From contig DAOUBX010000104.1 in NCBI GenBank assembly GCA_034432445.1, positions 1 through 48,920 of the forward strand: a stretch of 48,920 bases of DNA, written 5' to 3'. Of the stretch, positions 30,951-41,244 are shown piece by piece. Both the position numbers and the translations under genes were made by a program. Source of the DNA: JANWYQ01 sp034432445. GTDB taxonomy: Bacteria > Chloroflexota > Anaerolineae > JAAEKA01. The stretch's first letter is position 1, and every line of letters starts with the position of its first letter. The notes beneath the pieces were generated by a model. The model saw only the letters and a list, made by a program, of their open reading frames with translations. It had not been told where the DNA came from and did no database searches.

Positions 30951-32069
30951 TCACGGTTGGACCAGCGCCAGGCTGGCTCGTCGGTCGATCTTGCCGGTGG
31001 CCGTCTCGGCGAAGCGCGCCGCGTAGACCACGGAACGCGGCCTTGCAAAGCGTTCGAGACGTTGGCCCAGCGTGTCCAGCAAGGCTTCCTGCTCGGCGGC
31101 GGTCAACGGTTTACCCTCGATGACCAGCGCCACGGTTTCACCCAGCCGCTGATCTGGCAGTCCGGCCACGAAGTGACGCCGGGCAGGCAATCCCAGCGCC
31201 AACCAGGCCCGCTCCACCACCGCCTCGACTGTTTCGATTTGCACCTTGACGCCTCCACTGTTGATGACATTGTCCCAGCGGCCCAGCCAGCGAAAGGTTG
31301 CAGGCAAACCGTTGCCGGTCGCAGGTACGAGGTGGACGAGGTCATTGGTTTGCAGCCATTGGTGAAGGGTCATGGGGCCTCTGACGCGCAGGCAGCCGCG
31401 GTCATCAACGCCGATCTCGACGCCGGGCAAGGGGTGGAAGTGTGGCGTGGCAGTGGGGCCGTTCAACCGGCGTAAGGCCACGTGGGTGGCGGTTTCGGTC
31501 ATGCCGTAGGTGTGGTAGACCGGTGCGTTGAGCGCCTGCGCCTGCTGCTCTAGCGCGGCGCTCACCGGCGCGCCGCCCACCAGGATCGCCCGCATGCGAT
31601 CCAGGCGTCGACGGTAGTCGACCGGTCCTGCCAGCAAGGTTTCCAGTTGCAAAGGAACCACGGCGGTGAAGTCAAAACCCGCGTCCGGCGGCAGATCGGC
31701 CAGCGGGTCGGCAGCCGGCTCCACCAGCGTCATGGCCAGGCCCAGCTCCAGGCCACGCACCAACATCATCTGGCCGGCGATGTAGCGCACGGGCAGGCAG
31801 ACCAACGCGCGCATGCCGGCCACCAGCCCCAGCGCCTCTCCCGTGGCCCGCGCGCTGGCGATCATCTGCTCGCGACGCAGGCCGATCGGCTTGGGAGCGC
31901 CGGTGGAGCCGGAGGTGCGCACCGTGAACTCCTCGGCGCCCATCAGCCAGCGCCGGCAGAAGTCCAGGGCCGCGCATTGGTTGGTGCTGAGCTCTGCGTC
32001 GTCGGGCTGCGCAAGCAGGTCGTCTCGGTGATAGGTGCGCGCGCCGATGGTTAGAGACGTTGCGTTCAT
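30951..32069 (-). CDS. menE: O-succinylbenzoate-CoA ligase
   Basis: This 372-residue member of the ANL adenylating superfamily is expected to activate o-succinylbenzoate with ATP and CoA. Visible motifs are the P-loop TSGSTGAPKPIGLRRE, YGMTETATHVALR, the hinge region WLGRWDNVINSGGVKVQ and the C-terminal catalytic lysine in ATGKIDR. The length is short, as is usual for MenE. The ATG overlaps the TGA of menC (ATGA), so translation is coupled. A longer frame upstream is a shadow of menC. The identification is supported by the surrounding menaquinone genes. Confidence 0.93.
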   Translation of the reverse strand: MNATSLTIGARTYHRDDLLAQPDDAELSTNQCAALDFCRRWLMGAEEFTVRTSGSTGAPKPIGLRREQMIASARATGEALGLVAGMRALVCLPVRYIAGQMMLVRGLELGLAMTLVEPAADPLADLPPDAGFDFTAVVPLQLETLLAGPVDYRRRLDRMRAILVGGAPVSAALEQQAQALNAPVYHTYGMTETATHVALRRLNGPTATPHFHPLPGVEIGVDDRGCLRVRGPMTLHQWLQTNDLVHLVPATGNGLPATFRWLGRWDNVINSGGVKVQIETVEAVVERAWLALGLPARRHFVAGLPDQRLGETVALVIEGKPLTAAEQEALLDTLGQRLERFARPRSVVYAARFAETATGKIDRRASLALVQP

Positions 32070-33121
32070 AGACTCTTGTGGGTGGGCGCCCTCACCACGC
32101 CATCGAACCTCCACTGCAGCGAGCGTTCCAGGCGCAGCGCGCAACCGTCCAGCCGCAGCGGCGAGGGCACGTTGTTGCTGAACAACTGCCCAGTGCCCAA
32201 GCCGTGCACGCGCCCGCCGTCCAGTGTGCTGGTCCATTGAGCGATGGCATTGAGGCCGACGTTGGACTCCAGCAGGGAGTTGATCCACCATTGCACGCCC
32301 AACGCTTGAGCGGCGTCGATCCAGCGTTGGCAAGCGGTCAGGCCGCCCAGCAGCGACGGCTTGAGCACGATGTGCTGGGGGCGGATCGTCTCCAGCAGCG
32401 CGCAGGGGTCAGCCGCAGTGATCAGTTCCTCATCCAACGCGATCGGGATGGGTGAGGCCGCGCAGAGCGCCGCCATTGCCTGCGGTTGGCCGGCCCGGAT
32501 CGGCTGTTCGAGAAAGCCCACGCCCAGCGCCGCAAGGCTGTGCAGACGATCCCAAGCCTCGGCCGGCCGCCAGGCCCCGTTGGCGTCCAACCGCAGTTCG
32601 ACCTGGTCGGCTGGCCAGCGCTGGCGCAGTGCGGTCAACAAGGCCAGCTCGTCGTCGCACGGCAGCGCGCCAACTTTGAGCTTGATCACGCGGCAGCCCT
32701 GCGCCACCTTGCGCTCGACCTGGCCCAGCATGCCGGCCGGCGTGTCCATCCAGATCAGGCCGTGCATGGGCAAGACAGCCTCGCTGCGGCTGAAGGGGGT
32801 GTCGAACAGCCGCTGGCGGCCGCCGCCAGCCAAGTCGAGCAGGGCCGTCTCCAAGCCAAAGGCTACGCTTGGCAGCCCAGTCAAGTCCAGTTCGGCTGGC
32901 AACGCACCGCCATTGACGGTCTCGCACACGGACTGAACCACTTCGACATAATCCGAGCGATCGTCGCGGCTCAACCCTGGCACGATGCCGCACTCGCCCC
33001 AGCCCACGACGCCGTCCTGCTCCGCGCGCAGGAAAACGACCTGGCGCACATGCAATGCACCGCGTGACGTGGCCGCAGGGCGCTTGAAGTGAAGCGTGTA
33101 AGGGATGGCAGTGAGTCGCAC
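32066..33121 (-). CDS. menC: O-succinylbenzoate synthase
   Basis: This 351-residue enolase-superfamily protein is expected to dehydrate SHCHC to o-succinylbenzoate. Motifs in order are WGECGIVPGLS, KLKVG (the acid/base lysine), LRLDANGAW, FLEQPI, ALDEELI and VLKPSLLGG (second lysine). A GTG at 33121 is taken as start, giving MRLTAIPYTLHF. It begins 1 bp before the menB stop, a stop-start overlap. No ATG is available nearby, and the longer frame upstream is out-of-frame menB. Confidence 0.93.
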   Translation of the reverse strand: MRLTAIPYTLHFKRPAATSRGALHVRQVVFLRAEQDGVVGWGECGIVPGLSRDDRSDYVEVVQSVCETVNGGALPAELDLTGLPSVAFGLETALLDLAGGGRQRLFDTPFSRSEAVLPMHGLIWMDTPAGMLGQVERKVAQGCRVIKLKVGALPCDDELALLTALRQRWPADQVELRLDANGAWRPAEAWDRLHSLAALGVGFLEQPIRAGQPQAMAALCAASPIPIALDEELITAADPCALLETIRPQHIVLKPSLLGGLTACQRWIDAAQALGVQWWINSLLESNVGLNAIAQWTSTLDGGRVHGLGTGQLFSNNVPSPLRLDGCALRLERSLQWRFDGVVRAPTHKSL

Positions 33122-33122
33122 C

Positions 33123-33947
<825 letters not shown>

Positions 33948-33971
33948 GTTGTCAAACTCCTTTGGGTCAAT

Positions 33972-35699
33972 CTAGGCGAGCATGGCTCTAAATTGGGCAA
34001 ATACCTGGCTATTGTGGGCCATGTTGGTCTCAATTTCCAGCAGCGCCGGCCGCGGCCGGGGGGCGAAGAAGTCGGCCAACGCTGTTTGCAGCTCGGCGGC
34101 ATCGGCGGCGTGCAGATAGTCCAGCCCGTGATCGGCGGCGGTGCGGCGGGCCGTCAGCGGCTGGGGGGTGAGGAAGAAGGCCCGGCGCAGCTCGGCCGGC
34201 AGGCGGTTCGGCCCATCGATGATGTCGAAGATGCCGCCGCCGTGGTTGTTCAGCACCACGATGCGCAGGTTGGCCGGCACATGGGCATGCCACAGCCCGT
34301 TGCGGTCGTAGAAGAACCCCAGGTCGCCCGTGATCAGCGTGGTCAGCCGGTCGTCAGCCAGCGCTGCACCCACCGCCGTGCTCACGGTGCCGTCGATGCC
34401 GCTCACCCCACGGTTGGCGTTGACGCTGTGCAGGCGCACGCCCGACGCGTGGCCGATCAAGTTGGCGTAGCGGATAGGCATGCTGTTGCCGAGCTGCAAG
34501 CGGCTGCCGCTCGGCAGGCTCTGCATGACGCGGTACACCGCGGCGAACTCGCTGAAGGGCGCCTGCGCCAGAAACGCAGCCAGCTTGGCGGCCGCCTGAG
34601 CCTCCAGCTCCCGCCAGGCAGCGGCGTAGTCCGCCTTGGGCATGGGGGTTGTGCGCGCCGCTAGCTCTATGAAGAAGTCAGCCGGCTGCATGGGAACGAC
34701 GTGGGTCAAACCCTGGAAGGTGTCGGGCGCGTCGCCGGCCGGCTGCACATGCCACTGCGCCTGGGGCGGGCGGCGGCGCAAAAAGCCCTTGAGCGCCTTG
34801 GACGTCAGCGGCCCGCCAAAGCTCACCACCAAGTCTGCCTGCAGCTCGGCCAGCATCGCCCCATTCGGGCTCTCGAGGATCATGTCCGAGTGATGCAGCG
34901 GCGTGCCATCGGGATAGAGATTGGCCGTGATGTCGGCCACGACGACCACATCGGGGCGTTCGCTCAGGGCAGCCAGCGCCGTCTTCAGCCGGGGATCGAC
35001 CGGGTGCTGGCCGGCTACCACCAGCTTGCGGCCGGCGCTGCGCCAGCCGGCCAACAGATGCTCCCATGCCTTGGCGGCGAGTCCGTGTTGTTCTGCCAAG
35101 CGGGCAATTGGGCGGAGGGGCAGCTCTGCGGCGGGCGCAGCGTCGGCGGTCTGGTAGAGCGGCTCGCGCAGCGGCACGTTGATGTGCACGGGGCCGGGGC
35201 TGGGGTGTTGTGTGCGCTCGATGGCCTCAGAAACGCTGCGCAGGGCAAACCAGCGGGCGTCGGGATGGCTGCTGTCCACCGGCAGCTCGAAGCTGCCGCG
35301 ACAGTGCGGGGCATAGAGGTCGCGCTGATGAATGGCCTGGTTGTCCTGCTGGTCGATCCACTCCGGCGGTCGGTCGGCCGTGAAGACGAGCAGCGGCACC
35401 TGCTGGTAGAATGCCTCGGCCACGGCCGGCCCGTAGTTCAGCGCGGCTGTGCCGGACGTGCACACCAGCGCCACCGGTTCCCCGGTTTGCTGCGCCAATC
35501 CAAGGCCGATGTAGGCTGCTGAGCGTTCGTCGTAAACGACGCGACAGCACAGCGCAGGCTGGCGCGCCAGGGCCACGGTCAACGGCGCCGAGCGCGAACC
35601 CGGTGAGATGATGGCGTTGCGCACCCCCTTGGCGACTAGCAGGCGCGCCACGTTGTCCAGCAGGGAGAGATGCGCGGGAAGAGCTGCGACGGTGCTCAC
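33972..35699 (-). CDS. menD: SEPHCHC synthase
   Basis: This 575-residue ThDP-dependent enzyme joins isochorismate and 2-oxoglutarate. It begins with VARLLVAKGVRNAIISPGSRSAPL, has the conserved Glu58 in VVYDERSAAYIGLG, then CTSGTAALNYGPAV. The C-terminal ThDP-binding part contains GNSMPIRYANL, LITGDLGFFYDRNGLW and LNNHGGGIF. The GTG at 35699 shares one base with the menF stop (TAGTG), and GGGAG lies 9 bp upstream. A longer frame begins inside menF and is not used. Confidence 0.95.
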   Translation of the reverse strand: MSTVAALPAHLSLLDNVARLLVAKGVRNAIISPGSRSAPLTVALARQPALCCRVVYDERSAAYIGLGLAQQTGEPVALVCTSGTAALNYGPAVAEAFYQQVPLLVFTADRPPEWIDQQDNQAIHQRDLYAPHCRGSFELPVDSSHPDARWFALRSVSEAIERTQHPSPGPVHINVPLREPLYQTADAAPAAELPLRPIARLAEQHGLAAKAWEHLLAGWRSAGRKLVVAGQHPVDPRLKTALAALSERPDVVVVADITANLYPDGTPLHHSDMILESPNGAMLAELQADLVVSFGGPLTSKALKGFLRRRPPQAQWHVQPAGDAPDTFQGLTHVVPMQPADFFIELAARTTPMPKADYAAAWRELEAQAAAKLAAFLAQAPFSEFAAVYRVMQSLPSGSRLQLGNSMPIRYANLIGHASGVRLHSVNANRGVSGIDGTVSTAVGAALADDRLTTLITGDLGFFYDRNGLWHAHVPANLRIVVLNNHGGGIFDIIDGPNRLPAELRRAFFLTPQPLTARRTAADHGLDYLHAADAAELQTALADFFAPRPRPALLEIETNMAHNSQVFAQFRAMLA

Positions 35700-36988
35700 T
35701 AGGGACGCTCCCACGCCCGCGCCGCCATGGGCCGAGCCTCTTGCTTCAGCACCGAGAGAAGCGTTTGGGCCTTCAAACTGGTTTCCTCCCATTCGGCGCA
35801 TGGTTCAGATTCGGCTGTGACGCCGCCGCCAACGTACAGGCTGGCGTGGGACTGCCAGAGCTGCATGCAGCGCAAGTTCACATATAGGCTGGAGCCGCCC
35901 TCAAGGTGCAGCGGGCCGAGAAAGCCGCTGTAGAAGCTGCGATCATAGCCTTCGTGGGCCAGAATGAAGGCCAGCGCCTTGTCCTTAGGCATGCCGCAAA
36001 CCGCCGATGTGGGGTGCAGGTCGTGGAGCACCTGGTTGGCGAGGTTCAGTTGCGCCGGCTCGGGCAGGTCGACGCGAAAGGTGGTGCGCAGATGGACCAG
36101 GTTGCCGGCGGCCACGGTGGTCGGTCCTTGTTCCTGCACGCCGACAATGCCCTGGCGCTGAAAGAACTCGCGGACATAGGCGCTGACAAAACCTTGTTCC
36201 TGGCGCTCTTTTGGCCCCCACTGCACCGATGTCAGCGGCCGGTCGACAGGCCGTGCCTGGGTGCCGGCCAGGGCCATGGTGGTCAGCCCGCAGTGGTCGA
36301 CTGCCAGCAGCAGCTCTGGGGTGGCCCCCAGCCAGGTGCCGACGCCGGGGATTGCCACCAGTGAGACAAAGGCCTGCGGGTAACGTTGGCAGAGGCGCAG
36401 GAACAGGTCTACCGGATTGAACGCGGGCGGCAGCGGCGTGTCGACCCGGCGCGAGATGACGACCTTCGCGATTCCGCTGTCGGCAATGAAACCGGTGGCC
36501 CTTTGGACTAGCCGGCAATAGTCCTCCCGGCTTAGCATGGCGCTGGTATCGCAAGCAGCGGGCGGCGTGTACCAGCGGCGCTTGGCGCCGCTGTGCCCGC
36601 CCTGCATCTGGGCATAGGCGGCCTGCAAGTTTTGCCAGTGGGAGACAGTTTGTGCCCGAGCCGTGTCGGCTAACAGGGTGAGGCCGTCGGCAGTTTGGTA
36701 GAGGCCGGCCTTGAGGAACAGAGCCGAGCGTTTTTCCTCGGCATGGAAGGGCGCAAAGACAAATCCCGGCGCTCGCTGGTGAAAATCGATCTCCGTCCAT
36801 TCGGCTTTGCCGGTGAGGTCGACAATGGCTTGGACGGCGTGCACACTTCTCCACGCTGGCAGTGCGATGCCTGCTTGCTGTGGGCTGCGCCAGGCGGCCA
36901 CAGGCAAGTCGCAGGCTAGCGCAGCATCGATGAGATCGGCGCTACGCCAGTTGAGACGGTGAACAGCGTAAGTCACAGGTGAAAGCAT
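35699..36988 (-). CDS. menF: Isochorismate synthase
   Basis: This 429-residue protein belongs to the chorismate-utilising enzyme family. Motifs include the GIAKVVISRRVD strand, LVAIPGVGTWLGATPELLL, MALAGTQARP, the segment VHLRTTFRVDLPE, and HPTSAVCGMPKDKAL near the C-terminus, followed by FYSGFLGPL. It converts chorismate to isochorismate as the first committed step of menaquinone synthesis. The N-terminal 150 residues are less conserved. It is the first enzyme gene of the tightly packed group, 172 bp downstream of the thioesterase gene. Confidence 0.92.
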   Translation of the reverse strand: MLSPVTYAVHRLNWRSADLIDAALACDLPVAAWRSPQQAGIALPAWRSVHAVQAIVDLTGKAEWTEIDFHQRAPGFVFAPFHAEEKRSALFLKAGLYQTADGLTLLADTARAQTVSHWQNLQAAYAQMQGGHSGAKRRWYTPPAACDTSAMLSREDYCRLVQRATGFIADSGIAKVVISRRVDTPLPPAFNPVDLFLRLCQRYPQAFVSLVAIPGVGTWLGATPELLLAVDHCGLTTMALAGTQARPVDRPLTSVQWGPKERQEQGFVSAYVREFFQRQGIVGVQEQGPTTVAAGNLVHLRTTFRVDLPEPAQLNLANQVLHDLHPTSAVCGMPKDKALAFILAHEGYDRSFYSGFLGPLHLEGGSSLYVNLRCMQLWQSHASLYVGGGVTAESEPCAEWEETSLKAQTLLSVLKQEARPMAARAWERP

Positions 36989-37160
36989 AGCGATGGGCGA
37001 TCAGCTCCGTTTGCGCAATATGTTTCGATCTTTACCGCACAAATGCGGTCGAGGCTGTGGCGCGGCACCCAATGCTGTGTACGGTGGCCAGCAGTGCAAA
37101 GGTATGTTTTCTCACGGTGAGGCGTCTTGGAAGCGCTTGCGGCCAGGAGAGGCGTGTTGA

Positions 37161-37580
37161 TCAAGCCCTGGCCACAATCATCACCGTCAGCCGGCTGATG
37201 CACACCAGGCGATCGGCGTCGTCGACGATGCGGATCTCCCACAGATGAGTGCGCTGGCCGACATGCAGCGGACGTACCGTGCCGTAGACATAACCGGCGG
37301 TCACGCTGCGCACGTGGTTGGCGTTGATCTCCAGGCCGACGGGCGATGCCTTCTGCAAGTCGATGATCAACGCGGAGGCCAGGCTGCCCAGGGACTCGGC
37401 CAGGGCCACAGAGGCGCCGCCGTGCAGCAGGCCGAGCGGCTGCTTGTTGTGATCGGCCACCGGCATGCGGGCCGTGATCCAGTCTGATCCGATGGCTGTG
37501 ATCTCGATGCCTAGGTGCTCGAGAAGGGTTCCGGCGTGAAAGCGGTTTAGCTGGGACAAATCCAGGTGGGTGTCGAACAT
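37161..37580 (-). CDS. menI: 1,4-dihydroxy-2-naphthoyl-CoA hydrolase (hotdog thioesterase)
   Basis: This 139-residue hotdog-fold thioesterase closely resembles E. coli YdiI/MenI: PLGLLHGGASVALAES, then VGLEINANHVRSV and VRPLHVGQRTHLWEI. The active-site pattern is the HGG and the following Glu in ALAES. It should release DHNA from DHNA-CoA. The start at 37580 is supported by AGAGG 6 bp upstream, and the longer frame is not needed. Its position at the head of the men cluster strengthens the assignment; the 172-bp gap before menF contains no gene. Confidence 0.9.
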   Translation of the reverse strand: MFDTHLDLSQLNRFHAGTLLEHLGIEITAIGSDWITARMPVADHNKQPLGLLHGGASVALAESLGSLASALIIDLQKASPVGLEINANHVRSVTAGYVYGTVRPLHVGQRTHLWEIRIVDDADRLVCISRLTVMIVARA

Positions 37581-37782
37581 GCAGAACCTCTGGGGATACG
37601 GCCTGGCCGATAGCCCGGCAGGCTGCGCCGGTCGCACGCGAGGGCGAAGGCGCCCTTGGGGGCGAAGAGCCTGTGGTGTGGGGAGGCGTCGACTGCCACG
37701 TCGGTGCGCCGGGGCCACCTCAGCCGCTGCCTCCTGCGCTATTTTGCACGGACCGTCCGATTTGGCAAAAGCGCAGAAACGA

Positions 37783-37818
37783 CAATCCGGCTCACCGCCG
37801 AAGCAGCGAGCCGGATTG
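37783..37818 (-). terminator. Terminator of the META-domain lipoprotein gene
   Basis: CAATCCGGCTC (37783-37793) pairs perfectly with GAGCCGGATTG (37808-37818). On the minus strand it is followed by TCGTTTCTG. It lies in the 324-bp gap between menI and the META-domain gene, which otherwise holds no gene; its right side (about 37825-37905) has short internal repetition (GGTGTCGGGGTGTCGG and ACCGCTCACCGCTCACC). Confidence 0.75.
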
Positions 37819-37904
37819 TTGACAGCGGTCGAGGTGTCGGGGTGTCGGAGTTCGGTGAACGGTCAGAAAGCGAACAGCGTGAACCGCTCACCGCTCACCC
37901 TCAC

Positions 37905-40289
37905 CTAGCTGGCCGTGCGCGGTGCGAAGCGCATCGTGCCGGCGTCGGCGAACAGGTCGATGAACAGCTTGCCGTCCTGAACAAAGTACAGGGCCGCGCT
38001 GTTGAGTTGGGTCAAGAAGAGTTCGGCCTGCGATCCTGCCGGGCAAGCCATGCGTGTGATCGTCGCAACCTGCATGGTGAGCTTGTTGCCCTCCAACGTG
38101 TAGGTGCCGCGCGCTTGGTTGCAGTCGGCCTGAGCCCTCACCAACCCTCCGGGCAGCAGGGCAAAGCGATAGTTGACCGGATTGCTGGCGGTGATCTCCT
38201 CAACGGGGGTCGTTGTGCCTTCCCACACCCAGATGGTGTTCAGGATGTTGGGAGCCTCGGCGGGAGCTGCTGCGCCGGCGCCAGCGCCTGCTTCAGGCTG
38301 TGCCGCTGCCGGGGCTGCGCTAAAGCGCATGTTGCCGCTGTCGGCCTCTAGGTTGAGCACCAAGTCGGGGCCGTCGGTCACATAGGTGACCACCGTGCCC
38401 AGCTCCTGCAGGAACTGGCCGTCCAGCGAGTCGGGCGGACACGCCATGGCAGTCATAGCAATGGGCCCGAACGTCAGGTTGTTGCCGTCGACGACGTAGG
38501 AGCCGGCGCCCTGGTTGCAGTCGGCCTGCACTTGCAGGGTGCCGTCGACTTGTAGCAGCAGGGTGTAGCGGGTGGGGTCGTCCACGGTGAGCGTCGAACC
38601 GTCGCCGTAGGCTGTGCCGGTCCACTGCCAGAGCACACCGAAGATGTTGGTCTCGGCCGCAGGCTCGGCAGGAGCTGGCGCTTCAGCAGGGGGCGCAGCC
38701 AACTCTACCGGCACCAAAGCGTTGTCCTGGAGCTCGTACGCCTGGACGACCGCCTGCGTGGGGCAGCACATGGGGTCATTGGGGCCATGTGTGATCATGT
38801 CCACGACAATCTGGTTGTTGGCAATGGTCACCGAGTTGATAACCACCCGGTCGCCCAACGGTGTAGTCGCCACGTTGGCCCACTGGCCATCCTGCTGCAG
38901 TGCTACTGCCAAATCGACGAAAACACCTGTGCCGCCGCCGCTGGAGGCTAAGATGACGGCAGCAGCGGGCTGGCCGTTCAGTTCGCCGAAAGCCACGGGA
39001 TCGATAAGCTGCACCATGGCCATGATGGCTGCGTCGGCGTCTACTGTCTCGGTGTAGACGCCGTTGGTCAGCAGCACGGTATCCGTGAACACACTTGTTC
39101 CCGTGTATTCCATGTTCTTCAGGGCCTCGATGTCAGCCGTCATGTCTGGCTCTGGCTCGGTCGTGGCAGGTGCAGGCTGGTTCACGAAGGAAGCCACCAG
39201 CGCGCCGTCCGCCGTGCGCAGCTCGAGCTTGTCCCCGCGGATATCGTAGGTAGCCGTAGTGGTCAGGGCGGCCAAGTACTCGGCCTCTTGCTCCATAACG
39301 CCCTCGGGCTCGCCGCAGAACATCCTCGTTGTGGCTGCCGGCTCGATCGTCATGGCGTTGCCATCAACCTGGTAACTCGTCATATAGTTGTTGCAGCCGG
39401 CCGAGCCGGTCAGGCTGCCATCCTCGCCGAACACGGCGGTGATCTCGGTGCCGCCGAGCACCGACACAACCGCTTGCCGGCCGTTGTTGTAGCTGATGGC
39501 CACCCAGTTGGTGCCGGTCAGGGGCGTCGGCAACAGGGGCGCAAAGGCCAAGACTGTGGCGCCGTCAGCGTTCAGGATTTGGAGCTGATCGGCGGTGATC
39601 GCGTAGGTGGCAGCGCTTTGCATGTTCGTCACGAAGAGCTGTTCCTGCGCCATGAGCGGCTCAGGGCACGCCATCATCGTCATCCCGCCCATGGTGATCG
39701 CCAAGTTGTTGCCGTCCACCGTGTACGAGCCGAAGTAGGTGTTGCAGCTAGCGTTGCCGCCCACCTGACCATCCTGGAAAGTCGCGGTAACTTCACTGCC
39801 GCGCACCGGCATGATGAGCTGCCCTTGGCTGTCTGCCAGGGCGATCAGTTGCCACAAGGTTCCTTCCAGCGCGACCGTGGAAGCCACCGGCGTTTTGCTC
39901 ACCATCTCGACCAGCGTGTAGGTGAAGGCGGAGGCGTCGGCCGGCACATTCTCGCGCTTCTCGCGCTGAACAAGCAGCTCGTACATGTAGCCGGCCTCGA
40001 ACTCGAAGCCTGCGATTTCGTCGTAGAACAGCTTGTACTCGGCTTCAGGGCTGTCCTTCACTTGGTAGCACATGCGGGGTGCTACGCCTGTGCAGGGCAT
40101 GCGATTGGGGCCCACGAACAGGGTCAGTGTCTCGGCGCTCGGCGCGGCGGGCGCTTCCGGGGGGCTGGCCGGCTCTTGGGGCTGAGGGGCGGGTGCCGGC
40201 GCGCCGACGGCGCACGCGGCCGCTACCAGCCCCACCACGGCCAGTGCCATGAACAGCAGCCAACGGCTGGATTGCGAAGGGGTCTTCAT
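37905..40289 (-). CDS. Lipoprotein with DUF4377-like domain and four META domains
   Basis: This 794-residue protein has a lipobox ending at Cys26 (LVAAAC) and then a Pro/Ala-rich linker. A DUF4377-like domain follows (about 52-140, LFVGPNRMPCTG and YELLV). Two META domains come next (about 145-275 and 275-390), shown by GNASCNTYFGSYTVDG and GSAGCNNYMTSYQVDG with later MMACPEP and RMFCGEP. A 150-residue middle domain with a Cys pair (MCCPT) comes next, then two further META-like domains (about 555-670 and 680-790; QADCNQGAGSYVVDG, QADCNQARGTYTLEG). META domains occur in heat-shock/motility proteins such as HslJ. Four in one polypeptide is unusual. The function is unknown; it is extracellular and membrane-anchored. 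Confidence 0.85.
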   Translation of the reverse strand: MKTPSQSSRWLLFMALAVVGLVAAACAVGAPAPAPQPQEPASPPEAPAAPSAETLTLFVGPNRMPCTGVAPRMCYQVKDSPEAEYKLFYDEIAGFEFEAGYMYELLVQREKRENVPADASAFTYTLVEMVSKTPVASTVALEGTLWQLIALADSQGQLIMPVRGSEVTATFQDGQVGGNASCNTYFGSYTVDGNNLAITMGGMTMMACPEPLMAQEQLFVTNMQSAATYAITADQLQILNADGATVLAFAPLLPTPLTGTNWVAISYNNGRQAVVSVLGGTEITAVFGEDGSLTGSAGCNNYMTSYQVDGNAMTIEPAATTRMFCGEPEGVMEQEAEYLAALTTTATYDIRGDKLELRTADGALVASFVNQPAPATTEPEPDMTADIEALKNMEYTGTSVFTDTVLLTNGVYTETVDADAAIMAMVQLIDPVAFGELNGQPAAAVILASSGGGTGVFVDLAVALQQDGQWANVATTPLGDRVVINSVTIANNQIVVDMITHGPNDPMCCPTQAVVQAYELQDNALVPVELAAPPAEAPAPAEPAAETNIFGVLWQWTGTAYGDGSTLTVDDPTRYTLLLQVDGTLQVQADCNQGAGSYVVDGNNLTFGPIAMTAMACPPDSLDGQFLQELGTVVTYVTDGPDLVLNLEADSGNMRFSAAPAAAQPEAGAGAGAAAPAEAPNILNTIWVWEGTTTPVEEITASNPVNYRFALLPGGLVRAQADCNQARGTYTLEGNKLTMQVATITRMACPAGSQAELFLTQLNSAALYFVQDGKLFIDLFADAGTMRFAPRTAS

Positions 40290-40398
40290 TGTGTTTCTAC
40301 TCCTCTTATAGATGCAGATGTTGTTGACAGCAGCGCACACGCAGTCTTGAAGAGCCGACCGCAGGCGCGCTTGTGAGTGTATTGGACAGTGTACTCAC

Positions 40399-41187
40399 CT
40401 ATCCAGGGAAGAAGCCCGCTTCGGTCTTGGAGCACTTGAACTGCTGCCAAGGGATCTCCGGATCGCAGCTCACCTGGAACGACGTCCACTCGTCAGCGGT
40501 GCAGTTGCGCCACACTGTGATCTGTGGCTCCGTTTCGATGGAACCTCGATTGGGCGCATTCCAGGCGCCGTTGGACTGGAAGCAGTTGACCTGGTGGCTG
40601 CCTTGCTGGATACAGGACGTGTAGTCGCCGAACTGGGTTTGCACGCTGCTGGCCGACTGGGGGCCGCAGTTGTTCGGGGGTGGCGGCGGGGGTGGCGGCG
40701 GCGGTTGCTGACCGCCATCTGGCTTGATGTACTGCCAGTTGACGAAGATGTAGGCCGCCTGAGTGAACTCGCGGAAGAGTACCTCTACCCGTTGGGTTCC
40801 CTGGGAGTTGAAGGGGATCGTAACGGAAAAAGGCTTGCCCGATTGTCCGGCATTGCGCGTGTCGAGGAAGGTCACGCCGTTGACGATCAGCGCAAAGTCG
40901 TCGTCGGCTGTGATGTCGAAGCGGTAGGTGCCGGCGTAGAAAAAGGCGTCGGTGGTGAAGCGCGCAGTGAAGAAGTCCACCGGCACCATGGGCCCTGGCG
41001 AACCGAAGCCCCAGTTGAACCAGACGATCGGCACGAACTGCGTCAAGACGGGGCTGCCGGCCCAGTCAGGGTTGTTGAAGTAGTCGGCGCGCCAGGTGTT
41101 GCCGCTTTGTGCAGTCACCGGCGCGTTGCCTGCCAGCGGCACTGCGCAGAGCACAGCCACCGCCAGGATGATCAGTAGTCGTTTCAT
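40399..41187 (-). CDS. Secreted PA14-domain protein with polyproline linker
   Basis: This 262-residue protein has a signal peptide (to about residue 26, PVTAQ-S). A PA14-like beta-barrel follows (about 30-155: WRADYFNNPDWAGSPVL, GTYRFDITADDDFALIVNG, FVNWQYIK). Next is a run of ten prolines (about 163-172) and a Cys-rich C-terminal domain of about 85 residues with NCGPQSA and FQSNGAWN. PA14 domains bind carbohydrate or act as scaffolds. The C-terminal domain is not recognised. The gene is on the same strand as three other large exported proteins and 57 bp from the preceding one. Confidence 0.85.
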   Translation of the reverse strand: MKRLLIILAVAVLCAVPLAGNAPVTAQSGNTWRADYFNNPDWAGSPVLTQFVPIVWFNWGFGSPGPMVPVDFFTARFTTDAFFYAGTYRFDITADDDFALIVNGVTFLDTRNAGQSGKPFSVTIPFNSQGTQRVEVLFREFTQAAYIFVNWQYIKPDGGQQPPPPPPPPPPNNCGPQSASSVQTQFGDYTSCIQQGSHQVNCFQSNGAWNAPNRGSIETEPQITVWRNCTADEWTSFQVSCDPEIPWQQFKCSKTEAGFFPG

Positions 41188-41244
41188 AGGTCTTGCTCCT
41201 TCGGCGCGAGCCCCGGCGCAGCCGTGCGCCGGTGCTCGCGGCAG

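Noticed and set aside
32070..32333. N-terminal extension of the menE frame
   Set aside because: It overlaps menC out of frame. The ATG at 32069 overlaps the menC stop in an ATGA junction and starts a normal MenE.
37161..37718. Long form of the thioesterase starting at 37718
   Set aside because: The extra 46 residues are Arg/Pro-rich without similarity to the family. ATG at 37580 has an AGAGG site and gives the normal MenI length.
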